DNA from: Actinomycetota bacterium
Lineage (GTDB): Bacteria; Actinomycetota; Acidimicrobiia; IMCC26256; PALSA-610
NCBI GenBank assembly: GCA_003134555.1
Contig: PLBO01000135.1
Span: 124,001 to 188,000 of the forward strand
Length of the DNA: 64,000 nt
Direction of reading: 5' to 3'
Positions 17,862 through 24,977 of this stretch are shown here, piece by piece (within the stretch, counting starts at the first letter, position 1; each line of letters begins with the position of its first letter). A model generated the notes under the pieces. It made no database searches. It was not told the origin of the DNA and saw only the letters and a program-made list of their open reading frames with translations. The translations under genes and the position numbers were made by a program.

Positions 17862-18404
17862 TCAGCCCACGTTGTGATGGTTGGCGCCGACCAACACCAC
17901 GGCGATGACCGCGGGGACGGTGCCGGTGTTGGACCAACGGTGCCGCGTGCCGTTCTGAACGTATGTATCCCCCGGACGGAGGGTGACCTTGGCCCCGTCG
18001 TCGAGTTCGAGGATCGCTTCCCCCGACAACACGACGCCGTAGTCGACCGTCGCCGTTGTGTGCATGCCCGGGTTGTCGACCTCGAGGTGCTCCGCCATGC
18101 CCGGCAGCTTCTGCTCGAACTCCGCGAGCGCGGCCCCGAGGTCGAGGTCGGCGGGCGCGCCCACGCCGCCGTCGGGCGGGATGGTGAAAAACGAAAAGCG
18201 CGACCCACCGACGGGCGGGAAGTAGCGCTCCGCGCCGGGCCTCGATCCGTCGTCGGGGAACGTGACCGTCGAGTCGGCACCCCAGAGTCGATGGAACTCG
18301 CTCCCCGGCAGCAAGGCCAACGTCACCGGCGGGACCAACTCGTCACTGACGAACACCGCCTTGCCCGCGGCATCGTGTCCGGTCACCACACACCTTGCGT
18401 CCAT
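17862..18404 (-). CDS. Cupin-domain protein
   Basis: 180 residues from ATG 18404, chosen because GAGGGAGG lies just upstream; an earlier ATG at 18428 would add 8 residues. The C-terminal half is a cupin barrel: GMHTTATVDYGVVLSGEAIL (the His/Glu-bearing first motif in reduced form), then LRPGDTYVQNGTRHRWSNTG (second motif with His). Related actinobacterial proteins are annotated only as cupin-domain proteins. The next gene, a P450, starts inside its last codons, so the two are likely translated together and may act on the same compound. Confidence 0.82.
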   Translation of the reverse strand: MDARCVVTGHDAAGKAVFVSDELVPPVTLALLPGSEFHRLWGADSTVTFPDDGSRPGAERYFPPVGGSRFSFFTIPPDGGVGAPADLDLGAALAEFEQKLPGMAEHLEVDNPGMHTTATVDYGVVLSGEAILELDDGAKVTLRPGDTYVQNGTRHRWSNTGTVPAVIAVVLVGANHHNVG

Positions 18405-18464
18405 ACGCCCTCCCTCGGATCGTTCCATATTTGCTCAGTGCCGACTGCCCACCAACACGCGCCG

Positions 18465-19331
18465 TCACCCTTCGACGAGCGCAGTGGCGAGCTCGCGCCA
18501 ATCCTCGCGTGGGATCTCGTCGTCGGGCCTGATCACCTGGATGCACACCTGGTCGGCGCCCGCGTCGCGCATCGCCGAGACCCGGCGCCCGATCGTGTCG
18601 AGGTCTCCCCACGCCACGATCGCGTCGACGAGGCGGTCGCTGCCGTTCTCGGCGAAGTCGTCGTCGCCGAAACCGAAGTCGCGCAGATTGTTCGTGTAAT
18701 TCGGCAAGTTCACGTAGGTCGCGGTGTGGCGGCGGGCGGTTGCGCGCGCGGTCGAGGGATCTCGGTCGCGTACTACCGCCTGCTCAACGGCGATCATCGC
18801 GTCGGGGCCGAGAATCTCGCGCGCCCTCGCGACGTGCTCGGGTGGGACGAAGTACGGATGCACTCCCGCGGCGCGATCGCGGGCGAGGCCGAGCATTCTC
18901 GGGCGTAACGCGGCGAGCACGCGCGCGTCGGAGGGGAACGGAACCTCGGCACCGTCGAGAGCGTCGAGGAACTCGACCATCTTCGAGAACGGCTTCTCGT
19001 AGCGACCGGGATGCCCATGGTCGATCAGCGGTGCGTGGCTCACTCCGAGACCGAGTACGAAGCGGCGCTGCCAATCGGCGGTCCATGACGCGCGACGACC
19101 TGCAACCTCCGCCGGGTCTTGCATCCAGACGTTGAGAATGCCCGTCGCGACGACGAGGCGCGGGGTCGAGCGCAACAGCGTCTCGACGGACCCGAGGACG
19201 TCGCCGCCGACGTCGGGTATCCAGATCGCGTTGTACCCGAGCTCGTCGAGCTCGGCGGCCGCCTCCGCGATCAGGGCCGCGTCGCCGTAGCGCAATTGTG
19301 GCGACCAGATTCCGGTACCGGTAAGTCGCAT
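18465..19331 (-). CDS. LLM-class F420-dependent oxidoreductase
   Basis: 288 residues. Luciferase-like monooxygenase fold with the actinobacterial F420-type pattern: GIWSPQLRYGD start, LGYNAIWIPDVGGD, RLVVATGILNVWMQDP and RFVLGLGVSHAPLID. The C-terminal DQVCIQVI strand closes the TIM barrel. F420 rather than FMN is favoured by the family, but the cofactor is not proven from sequence. It is followed on the plus-strand coordinates by SnoaL-like and DinB-like genes on the same strand with short gaps, suggesting one transcript that runs from 20360 down to 18465. Confidence 0.87.
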   Translation of the reverse strand: MRLTGTGIWSPQLRYGDAALIAEAAAELDELGYNAIWIPDVGGDVLGSVETLLRSTPRLVVATGILNVWMQDPAEVAGRRASWTADWQRRFVLGLGVSHAPLIDHGHPGRYEKPFSKMVEFLDALDGAEVPFPSDARVLAALRPRMLGLARDRAAGVHPYFVPPEHVARAREILGPDAMIAVEQAVVRDRDPSTARATARRHTATYVNLPNYTNNLRDFGFGDDDFAENGSDRLVDAIVAWGDLDTIGRRVSAMRDAGADQVCIQVIRPDDEIPREDWRELATALVEG

Positions 19332-19347
19332 GTGTGGTCCGATCGCG

Positions 19348-19788
19348 TCAGTTGGCCGGCTTCATCCGTTCGAGCGTCGCCGCCATCTGCCGATGCACGA
19401 GGTTGACTGCCTGCAGAGGACGGATCATCACGCGGAACTCGACGATGCGACCCGCGTCGTTGCAGCGGATGATGTCGACGCCGTTGACGTATTTTCCTTC
19501 CACGGTGGTTTCGAACTCGAGGACGGCCGTGTCGCCGGCGAGCACGCTCTTCGTGTAGCGGAATCCGCCACTCGGAACTGCGTCGTCGGTGGCTGCCGAT
19601 GCGGGCTGATCGCCGGGAAGGGTCTGACCGGCCGCCTGCAGATACAGCATCGTGATCGCCTTGCCTCTTTGGGGTGTGTAGACGATCGGCGAGTAGAAAA
19701 CGACGTCGTCATCGAGCAGTTCGTCGAGTCCGCCGGCGAGCCGACCCCGCAGATGCTCGTGCCAGCGTTCGATCACGCGTTCGATCAC
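19348..19788 (-). CDS. SnoaL-like / NTF2-fold protein
   Basis: 146 residues with a cone-shaped NTF2-like pattern: N-terminal helices (IERVIERWHEHL), DDDVVFYSPIVY, then beta strands ending VDIIRCNDAGRIVEFRVMIRP. This is the typical nuclear-transport-factor-2/SnoaL domain used for small hydrophobic ligands, sometimes as isomerase or cyclase. No specific catalytic residues can be assigned. It lies 16 bp upstream of the LLM oxidoreductase gene, in the same direction, and 14 bp downstream of the DinB-like gene. Confidence 0.8.
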   Translation of the reverse strand: MIERVIERWHEHLRGRLAGGLDELLDDDVVFYSPIVYTPQRGKAITMLYLQAAGQTLPGDQPASAATDDAVPSGGFRYTKSVLAGDTAVLEFETTVEGKYVNGVDIIRCNDAGRIVEFRVMIRPLQAVNLVHRQMAATLERMKPAN

Positions 19789-19802
19789 CGGTCCTCCGCG
19801 AC

Positions 19803-20360
19803 TCAGACCTTGCGGCCGAGGAACGCGGCGAGCTGGTCGGCGTTGGACGCGCCTGCCGGTGCCGGCTGTTCTGGGCCGAACACTGTTCCCTCAGGGGAGC
19901 GAAATGCCGGCGAGATCGCCTTCCGTGCGCCGGTCAGCAACTCCCCGGCGAGCTCAGGCGCGAGGTTGGTGTTCTGTCCGGTCGCCTTGGCGAGATCCCA
20001 TCCGTGCGTGAACGTGTCGGTCGCCGCGAGACCCACGAAGGCCGCGCCCGGCATCTGGCCGAACGGCAACGTCAGCATCTTCTCCATGACACCGTCGGTA
20101 CGAAACGCCGCGAGACAGCGCTGCGCGCCCTCGTCGAACGCGGAGACGAAATCGGTTGCGGAGAAATCGGTCTCGCCCCCGGACGGCGGCTCACCTTTGG
20201 CGCCCGCCTCGAAGAAGTACTGCCCACCAACGATGTGATTGATCAGATCGCTGACCTTCCATGTCGCACAGGGCGTGCTGGCGCCAAGTTGCTCCTTCGA
20301 CACACCAGTGAGGACAGCGCGGGTGGATGCGATTGCCTGCTCGAGGGGCTCAGTCGCCAT
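19803..20360 (-). CDS. TIGR03086-type DinB-like protein
   Basis: 185 residues from ATG 20360 with AAAGGAGATCACC upstream. The pattern is of the actinobacterial TIGR03086 group within the DinB / mycothiol-dependent maleylpyruvate isomerase superfamily: TPCATWKVSDLINHIVGGQYFF near the N-terminus and DTFTHGWDLAKATGQ in the middle, supplying the metal-ligand His residues. The function is unknown; some relatives are thiol-dependent enzymes. Probably first gene of the DinB-SnoaL-LLM group. Its start is 38 bp from the end of the PhyH-like gene upstream on the same strand. Confidence 0.85.
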   Translation of the reverse strand: MATEPLEQAIASTRAVLTGVSKEQLGASTPCATWKVSDLINHIVGGQYFFEAGAKGEPPSGGETDFSATDFVSAFDEGAQRCLAAFRTDGVMEKMLTLPFGQMPGAAFVGLAATDTFTHGWDLAKATGQNTNLAPELAGELLTGARKAISPAFRSPEGTVFGPEQPAPAGASNADQLAAFLGRKV

Positions 20361-20397
20361 GGTGATCTCCTTTGTGAGTTCTTCTGTTGGCCGCACC

Positions 20398-21270
20398 CTA
20401 TGACGCGGAGCCGGGCCAGCCTTCTTGGAACAGTTCGATCGGGTCGCGCAGTTCGAGCATTCCGAGATAGCCGCCGCCGCGCTCGATCGCATCGTGCACG
20501 GCGTAGCCCAAGACTTCCTGGCACTGTCGGGGCAGCCGGCAGGCCACCTCCGGCGGGACTGCGAGATAGTTGTTCTCCTCGGTGCGCAACCAACCCAATG
20601 TGTACGACAGGTGGACGCCGCGGCGCGGCTGCGAGCCGGAGTGAGCGCCTCCGCCATGGAACGTCGATCCGAGATACACGATCGCCGAGCCGGCCGGCAT
20701 CTCCGCGGCGACGGCTTCGGCGCCGGTCGGGTAGCGCCCGGCCTCCCATTGGTGGCTTCCCGGAAAGACGCGGGTCGCACCGTTGTCAGCGGTGAAGTCG
20801 ACCAGAGCGATCACGCTGGCCAACTGCAGCTCGGGTTTGGGTTCGGGCACGAGGTTCCACACGATCTCGTCCTGATGCCAGAACTGATCCCCGGCGCCGG
20901 GCAGGCGTTCCAGTAGGTGGGCCAGGTTGAGCTGGTAGCGCGCACACGACGGTCCGAGGATGCTGTCGCACAGGGCCATCAGCAGGGGATGGATCATGAC
21001 CTCCGTGGCGAAGGTGGGCGACTTGCCGGCCAGTCCGGAGACGTGACGGGTCTGCGCATGGAAGATCTGCACGCCCGGGTTGAGGTGGCGCATGTCGGGG
21101 TCGGCCACGTCGACGAACGGCTGGACCTCCGCGTTGATCGCGGCGACGACCTCGGGGGACACGAGATCGTGGACGATGACCGCGCCGTCCTGCCGGAGCG
21201 CGTCGACGACTTGGCCAGCCGGCGCATCAGCCTCAATTCGTTGAAGTCGACCGACGCGAATGCGTGACAT
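20398..21270 (-). CDS. Phytanoyl-CoA dioxygenase (PhyH) family protein
   Basis: 290 residues from ATG 21270 with GAGAGGGACCAC upstream. A non-haem Fe(II)/2-oxoglutarate oxygenase: the HxD iron ligands are in FWHQDEIVW near residue 130, and the distal His plus the 2-oxoglutarate-binding Arg are in QPRRGVHLSYTLGW near 215. The N-terminal LRQDGAVIVHDLVSPEVV segment is characteristic of the family. Substrates in this family range from phytanoyl-CoA to antibiotics and halogenation targets and cannot be assigned. It is divergent from the nucleotide cyclase, with a short shared upstream region containing a perfect palindrome. Confidence 0.88.
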   Translation of the reverse strand: MSRIRVGRLQRIEADAPAGQVVDALRQDGAVIVHDLVSPEVVAAINAEVQPFVDVADPDMRHLNPGVQIFHAQTRHVSGLAGKSPTFATEVMIHPLLMALCDSILGPSCARYQLNLAHLLERLPGAGDQFWHQDEIVWNLVPEPKPELQLASVIALVDFTADNGATRVFPGSHQWEAGRYPTGAEAVAAEMPAGSAIVYLGSTFHGGGAHSGSQPRRGVHLSYTLGWLRTEENNYLAVPPEVACRLPRQCQEVLGYAVHDAIERGGGYLGMLELRDPIELFQEGWPGSAS

Positions 21271-21319
21271 GTGGTCCCTCTCCGCTTCACTACATGCGGC
21301 CGAGCGGTAGTCGGCCAAG

Positions 21320-21336
21320 ACTGCAATGATTGCAGT
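21320..21336. promoter_or_regulatory. Perfect 17-bp palindrome abutting the cyclase start codon
   Basis: ACTGCAAT-G-ATTGCAGT, 8-bp perfect arms with one central base, ending directly before ATG 21337 and lying about 50 bp upstream of the divergent PhyH start. An AATGAT hexamer six bases before the ATG could serve as the -10 of a leaderless transcript, in which case a bound protein would sit on the promoter. The cognate regulator is not known. Confidence 0.6.
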
Positions 21337-22083
21337 ATGGCGAAGCCGCTCGATTGGCAGGCGTTGCTCGTCGACGGCTACGAGCCGCTCAAGCGGGCGC
21401 AGCGCGTCTTTCGCCGGCTCCCGCGCGATCCGCGATGCAAGCTGTGCCAGAACCCGTTCGCCGGTATCGGCGGCAAGATCGTCGGCCTGATGGGGCGCAA
21501 GCCGTCGCGCAAGAACCCCAACTTGTGCCAGGCATGCTTCGACAAGCTTCCGCCCGGCGGCATCGAGATCGACGTCGGCGTGGTGTTCGCCGACGTGCGG
21601 GGCTCGACGACGATGGGCGAACAGTCCACCGCGACCGAGTTCGCCGCGCGTCTCAACCGGTTCTACGAGACCGCGACCGAAGTGCTGATCCATCACGACG
21701 GATTGATCGACAAGCTGATCGGCGACGAGGTGATGGCGCTCTTCATCCACGGGTTCGCCGGCCCCGACTACCGCCGCAATACCGCCCTCGCCGCGCTCGA
21801 CCTCGCCGCCGCGGTCGACGACCTCTCCGTCGGCGTGGCCGCCAACGCGGGCATCGCGTTCGTCGGCAATGTCGGGTCGGGAACGGTCATGGACTTCACT
21901 GCGCTCGGCGACGCGGTGAACATCGGCGCCCGCCTGCAGTCGTACGCGTCCGCGGGTGAAGTCGTGCTCGCCTCGGAGCTCTACGCCCTCGTCGCCGACG
22001 ACCATCCCGGCGCCCGATCCGAGCGTGTCGAGGTGCGCGGCCGCGACGAGCCGGTCGACGTGCGCGTGCTGGCCGTGGCTTGA
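21337..22083 (+). CDS. Class III adenylate/guanylate cyclase with N-terminal four-Cys motif
   Basis: 248 residues. The C-terminal two thirds form a class III nucleotide cyclase domain: VVFADVRGSTTMGEQ supplies the first metal-binding Asp, DKLIGDEVMALF the substrate Lys and second Asp, and LGDAVNIGARLQS the transition-state Asn and Arg, so it looks catalytically complete. The N-terminal 75 residues are basic and carry two pairs of Cys (CKLC at 34-37, CQAC at 64-67), a possible zinc or redox site. No membrane segment is present. The start codon is fixed by the palindrome and possible leaderless promoter immediately upstream. It ends 5 bp from the convergent rhodanese gene. Confidence 0.9.
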   Translation: MAKPLDWQALLVDGYEPLKRAQRVFRRLPRDPRCKLCQNPFAGIGGKIVGLMGRKPSRKNPNLCQACFDKLPPGGIEIDVGVVFADVRGSTTMGEQSTATEFAARLNRFYETATEVLIHHDGLIDKLIGDEVMALFIHGFAGPDYRRNTALAALDLAAAVDDLSVGVAANAGIAFVGNVGSGTVMDFTALGDAVNIGARLQSYASAGEVVLASELYALVADDHPGARSERVEVRGRDEPVDVRVLAVA

Positions 22084-22088
22084 CCGCC

Positions 22089-22484
22089 CTACGTTCCGGC
22101 TTCAGTCGTCGGAAGTCCGGCGGCCTTCCACTCTTGAAACCCGCCGATCAGGTCGGTGGCGCGATGCAGACCTAACTGCTGCAGCGACCGCGCCGCGAGG
22201 CTCGATGCATATCCCTCGTTGCAGACGACGATGACGACCTCGTCGGGCGATCTCACTTCCGGTATGCGGTGCGCGCCGGCCGGATCGAGCCGCCACTCGA
22301 GGACGTTGCGGTCGATGATCAACGCGCCGGGGATCGTGCCGTCGCGCGAACGCTGTTCCGACGGCCGGATGTCGACGATCAACGCGCCGTCTGCCGCGGC
22401 GCGTTCGGCCTCGATCGGGGTGACGCGCCGCAGTGACGCGCGCGCGTCGTCGAGCAGCTCGTCAACTGTGTGCACTCGGCTCAT
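22089..22484 (-). CDS. Rhodanese-domain protein
   Basis: 131 residues with a single rhodanese domain. The active-site loop is VVCNEGYASSLAA with the catalytic Cys; earlier elements LIVDIRPSEQRSRDGTIPGALII and later DLIGGFQEWKAAGLP are classical. Predicted thiosulfate:cyanide or persulfide sulfurtransferase. Its ATG overlaps the stop of the cysteine dioxygenase gene (ATGA), so the two are translationally coupled. That pairing suggests handling of the sulfur released from cysteine or of persulfides, an inference supported by known sulfur-oxidation gene clusters. Confidence 0.9.
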   Translation of the reverse strand: MSRVHTVDELLDDARASLRRVTPIEAERAAADGALIVDIRPSEQRSRDGTIPGALIIDRNVLEWRLDPAGAHRIPEVRSPDEVVIVVCNEGYASSLAARSLQQLGLHRATDLIGGFQEWKAAGLPTTEAGT

Positions 22485-22981
22485 GGGGTCGCAAACGTAT
22501 CCAGCTCGATTACCTCGCGACGCATCATGCGGAGTTGGGACTCGTCGGTCAACTCGTAGTGGTGCATCGTCTCGAGCGGCGGCGAGTACACGTGAACGCT
22601 TGCCGCGGCGACAATCGAATCGTTGGCTATCTCGTGCACATGCGACGGGGACATCGGGCGGTGATCCTGCGCGCGCAGGGTGCGCCGGATCGGGGGACCG
22701 ACTCCTGTGGGATTCGGCCGGTGCTCGACGAGCTCGCCCGCAACGACATAGAGCGCGCCGGCCGAGCCGCCGTGGTCGTGCAGCACCGTACGGCTGCCCG
22801 ATCCCCAGCGAATGAGCCAGATGTCGTGCGTCGCGCTGCGATGGATCCGCGTCGACATGCGTTCGCCCGGTCGTGGTTCGCCAACCATCTCGAAGCTCGC
22901 GGAGAACGAGTAGTCGATGGCGATCGCCGCGAGCACCCGTGTCGGCAGCGGAGTTGGGGCTGCCGCCTCGATGATTTGCAA
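22481..22981 (-). CDS. Cysteine dioxygenase type I family protein
   Basis: 166 residues from TTG 22981, selected because GGAGCAAC lies just upstream. An ATG in frame at 23173 would add a low-complexity Arg/Pro-rich 64-residue extension and is less likely. Cupin motif 1 is LHDHGGSAGALYVVAGEL (two His ligands near residue 65) and motif 2 is SHVHEIAN (third His near 115); HVYSPPL near the end is typical of bacterial CDO. It would oxidise cysteine to cysteine sulfinate with O2 and Fe(II); related thiol dioxygenases use other thiols. Coupled with the downstream rhodanese. A 350-bp leader with promoter, uORF and stem-loop precedes it. Confidence 0.87.
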   Translation of the reverse strand: MQIIEAAAPTPLPTRVLAAIAIDYSFSASFEMVGEPRPGERMSTRIHRSATHDIWLIRWGSGSRTVLHDHGGSAGALYVVAGELVEHRPNPTGVGPPIRRTLRAQDHRPMSPSHVHEIANDSIVAAASVHVYSPPLETMHHYELTDESQLRMMRREVIELDTFATP

Positions 22982-23021
22982 AGTTGCTCCTTCAGCAGAC
23001 GTGCGGCCGAGCAGAACCGAA

Positions 23022-23066
23022 CGAACAGCAGGACCGCCGACGGGGGAGGCGGCGTCCTGCTGTTCG
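23022..23066 (-). promoter_or_regulatory. 17-bp stem-loop 40 bp upstream of the cysteine dioxygenase
   Basis: On the minus strand CGAACAGCAGGAC pairs perfectly with GTCCTGCTGTTCG; one bulged base is followed by four more pairs (GCCG/CGGC) around a 10-nt loop. No T-run follows, so it is not a classical intrinsic terminator. Position between the uORF and the gene suggests an attenuator or an RNA-processing or ribosome-access element. Confidence 0.6.
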
Positions 23067-23231
23067 CCGGCTCGTCGGCGGTTGATCGGTGCGAGTGGGG
23101 GTGTCCCGCGTCCTGGCGGTCGCGCAGTGAAGGTGTCGGTGGAGCCAAGGGGGGAGCCGGCGCCACGTCGCATACCTCGACGCGATCGCAACCTCGGGCG
23201 CGAGACGTCGCAGCGATTCAGCCGCGGACAG

Positions 23232-23336
23232 TCATGCGCGCGTACACAGTTCGTCGAAGCTGAGCCTCGTGAGCTCGCCCCACTGATCGTTCATCGATCG
23301 ACGGAGCAGCTGCGCGAGTCGGTGCCGGAACTGCAT
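23232..23336 (-). CDS. Putative leaderless 34-residue leader peptide
   Basis: Short ORF MQFRHRLAQLLRRSM... ending ...ELCTRA. The ATG at 23336 lies seven bases after the TATGCT -10 box, so it would be translated as a leaderless mRNA; an in-frame ATG at 23348 falls inside the -10 and is unlikely to be transcribed. It is basic with a single Cys four codons from the end. Its stop overlaps a second tiny ORF (ATGA). Cysteine-responsive leaderless uORFs are known upstream of sulfur genes in mycobacteria, but those carry Cys runs, which this lacks. It may be a regulatory leader peptide; existence as a protein is unproven. Confidence 0.45.
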   Translation of the reverse strand: MQFRHRLAQLLRRSMNDQWGELTRLSFDELCTRA

Positions 23337-23343
23337 GTTTTTC

Positions 23344-23371
23344 AGCATAGATTCAAATCCCGACCTGTCAA
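23344..23371 (-). promoter_or_regulatory. Strong sigma-70-type promoter for cysteine dioxygenase-rhodanese
   Basis: Minus-strand consensus TTGACA (23366-23371) and TATGCT (23344-23349) separated by 16 bp, one of the best promoter matches in the window. Transcription would begin about 23336, at the uORF ATG, roughly 355 nt before the cysteine dioxygenase start. Confidence 0.7.
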
Positions 23372-23422
23372 GTCATATTTTCGGATCGGGACTCGGACTT
23401 GTGGATTTGGGAGACTGCGCTC

Positions 23423-24904
23423 ATGACGCTTGTCCATCGGGTGCTGTACCCGACGCCGATCGCCTCGCTCGACGAATACCTGAAGGCGCGCGGGGGAACC
23501 GGTCTTTCCGCGGCGCGGAATCTCAGCGCCGAAGAGATCATCTCCGAGCTCGAGGCATCAGGACTCCGCGGCCGGGGTGGCGCGGGATTTCCGACGGGGC
23601 GCAAGTGGCGCACGGTGCGCGACTACTGCTCCAACTTCGAACGCACGTCGGTCGTCGTCAACGCGGCCGAAGGCGAACCCGGCACGTTCAAGGACCGAAC
23701 GATCCTTCGCAACGATCCGTACCAGGTTCTCGAGGGCGCACTCATTGCGGCCCGCGCGGTCGACGCCGACCAGATCATCGTCGCGACCAAGCAGTCCTTC
23801 GCGGTCGAGGTCGATCGCTTGCGGAAGGCGATCGACGAAGTCAAGGGCGCGGGCTGGTTCGACGGCATCGAGATCGAGGTGTTCGAAGGTCCGAAGGAGT
23901 ATCTGTACGGCGAAGAGACCGCGCTCCTGGAAACCATCGACGGGCGCTACCCGTTTCCCCGCATCGCGCCGCCATACCGGCGCGGTGTCCGCGAAGTAGT
24001 CGAGTCGGCCGCCGATCTCGAGTCGGAGAGTGGATTGTCGGCCCATGTCGAGATGGCCGGGCCCGGCGACGACACCGAGGCGCCGCCGGCGCTGGTCGAC
24101 AATGTCGAGACGCTCGCGAACGTTGCGCGGATCATCGCCCGCGGCGCGGAGTGGTTCCGCACCGAAGGAACGCCCGAGTCTCCCGGAACGACCGTGTGCA
24201 CCGTGACCGGCTCTACCCGCCGTAGCGGCGTCGGCGAAGTCATCATGGGCACGCCGCTGCGGGAAGTGATCGATCTGATCGGCGGCGGCCCCCGACCCGG
24301 CCGCACGATCCGGGCTGTCCTCCCCGGTGTGTCGAACCGGTTCATCGACGGTGCCGCGCTCGACACCCCCGTGAGCTACGAGGCGCTCGCCGCGATCGGC
24401 AGCGGTCTCGGCTCGGCCGGCTTCATCGTCTTCGACGATTCCGACGATCTCGTCGCGGTTGCGGCCGGAGTCGCCCGGTTCCTCGCGGTCGAATCGTGCG
24501 GCCAGTGCTCACCGTGCAAGCTCGATGGGCTGCGCATCGCGGAGCTCCTCGACGCGGCGACGCGAGGCGAGGCCGCAACGAACAATCTCGATGACCTGCG
24601 ATCGCGCATCGCGAAGGTTGCCGAGGGCGCGCGCTGTTCGCTGGCCACCCAACAGCAAGTCGTCGCCGCGGGCCTGCTCGAAGAGTTCCCCGCCGACGTC
24701 GCCGCACATCTCGAACGTAAGGCGCCGGCGGCGGCGCCTTACGTCGTCGCCGAGCTCGTCGACATCGATGACGACGGGGTCGCGCGCATCGACGAACATC
24801 ATGCCGACAAACAGCCCGACTGGACCTACGACGCGGTCGATTCCGGCAAGTCTCCGGCCGCGCGTCTGGGCGAGCACCGAGAACCGCATGCCCTCGACGA
24901 ATGA
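23423..24904 (+). CDS. NuoF-like NADH-binding flavoprotein (orphan)
   Basis: 493 residues from ATG 23423. It has the 51-kDa complex I subunit signature: GLRGRGGAGFPTGRKW (NADH/FMN loop near residue 50), NAAEGEPGTFKDR, YLYGEETALLE, an SLBB-like domain (GGGPRPGRTIRAVLPG), and the 4Fe-4S site SCGQCSPCKLDG near 358 with the fourth Cys in GARCSL near 404. Genuine NuoF sits in a nuo operon; here no other Nuo gene is present. About 80 extra residues follow the iron-sulfur domain, rich in Ala/Asp. It may be the NADH-input module of another complex (formate dehydrogenase- or hydrogenase-like diaphorase) or a stand-alone reductase. Both possibilities are inference. Confidence 0.87.
   Translation: MTLVHRVLYPTPIASLDEYLKARGGTGLSAARNLSAEEIISELEASGLRGRGGAGFPTGRKWRTVRDYCSNFERTSVVVNAAEGEPGTFKDRTILRNDPYQVLEGALIAARAVDADQIIVATKQSFAVEVDRLRKAIDEVKGAGWFDGIEIEVFEGPKEYLYGEETALLETIDGRYPFPRIAPPYRRGVREVVESAADLESESGLSAHVEMAGPGDDTEAPPALVDNVETLANVARIIARGAEWFRTEGTPESPGTTVCTVTGSTRRSGVGEVIMGTPLREVIDLIGGGPRPGRTIRAVLPGVSNRFIDGAALDTPVSYEALAAIGSGLGSAGFIVFDDSDDLVAVAAGVARFLAVESCGQCSPCKLDGLRIAELLDAATRGEAATNNLDDLRSRIAKVAEGARCSLATQQQVVAAGLLEEFPADVAAHLERKAPAAAPYVVAELVDIDDDGVARIDEHHADKQPDWTYDAVDSGKSPAARLGEHREPHALDE
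24715..24744 (+). repeat. Perfect 13-bp inverted repeat inside the NuoF-like coding region
   Basis: ACGTAAGGCGCCG-GCGG-CGGCGCCTTACGT: 13 perfect pairs around a GCGG tetraloop. It encodes the ERKAPAAAPYVV stretch at the junction between the NuoF core and its C-terminal extension. No T-run follows. Confidence 0.75.
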
Positions 24905-24977
24905 GTATCGGGCTCCGACCTGAACTCACACGAGCGAACTCGTTGCCGGAACTTCGCACCCGATTCGGGTGAGGCCG

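Larger units (their letters stand above)
22982..23422. other. Long intergenic leader between cysteine dioxygenase and NuoF-like genes
   Basis: About 440 bp without an ordinary gene. It contains, on the minus strand, a strong promoter (23344-23371), a leaderless 34-codon ORF (23232-23336), an overlapping five-codon ORF (ATGA junction), and a 17-bp stem-loop (23022-23066). The part nearest 23422 is visibly less GC-rich (TCATATTTTCGG), consistent with promoters for both flanking genes. Confidence 0.7.

Noticed and set aside
23022-23066. Intrinsic transcription terminator
   Set aside because: The stem is strong but no run of T follows on the minus strand; kept as an attenuator-like element instead.
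22982-23173. 64-residue N-terminal extension of the cysteine dioxygenase from ATG 23173
   Set aside because: Low-complexity Arg/Pro-rich sequence covering the stem-loop; TTG 22981 has a good ribosome site and matches the usual family length.
24715-24744. Terminator of the NuoF-like gene
   Set aside because: It lies inside the coding frame 160 bp before the stop codon and lacks a T-run.
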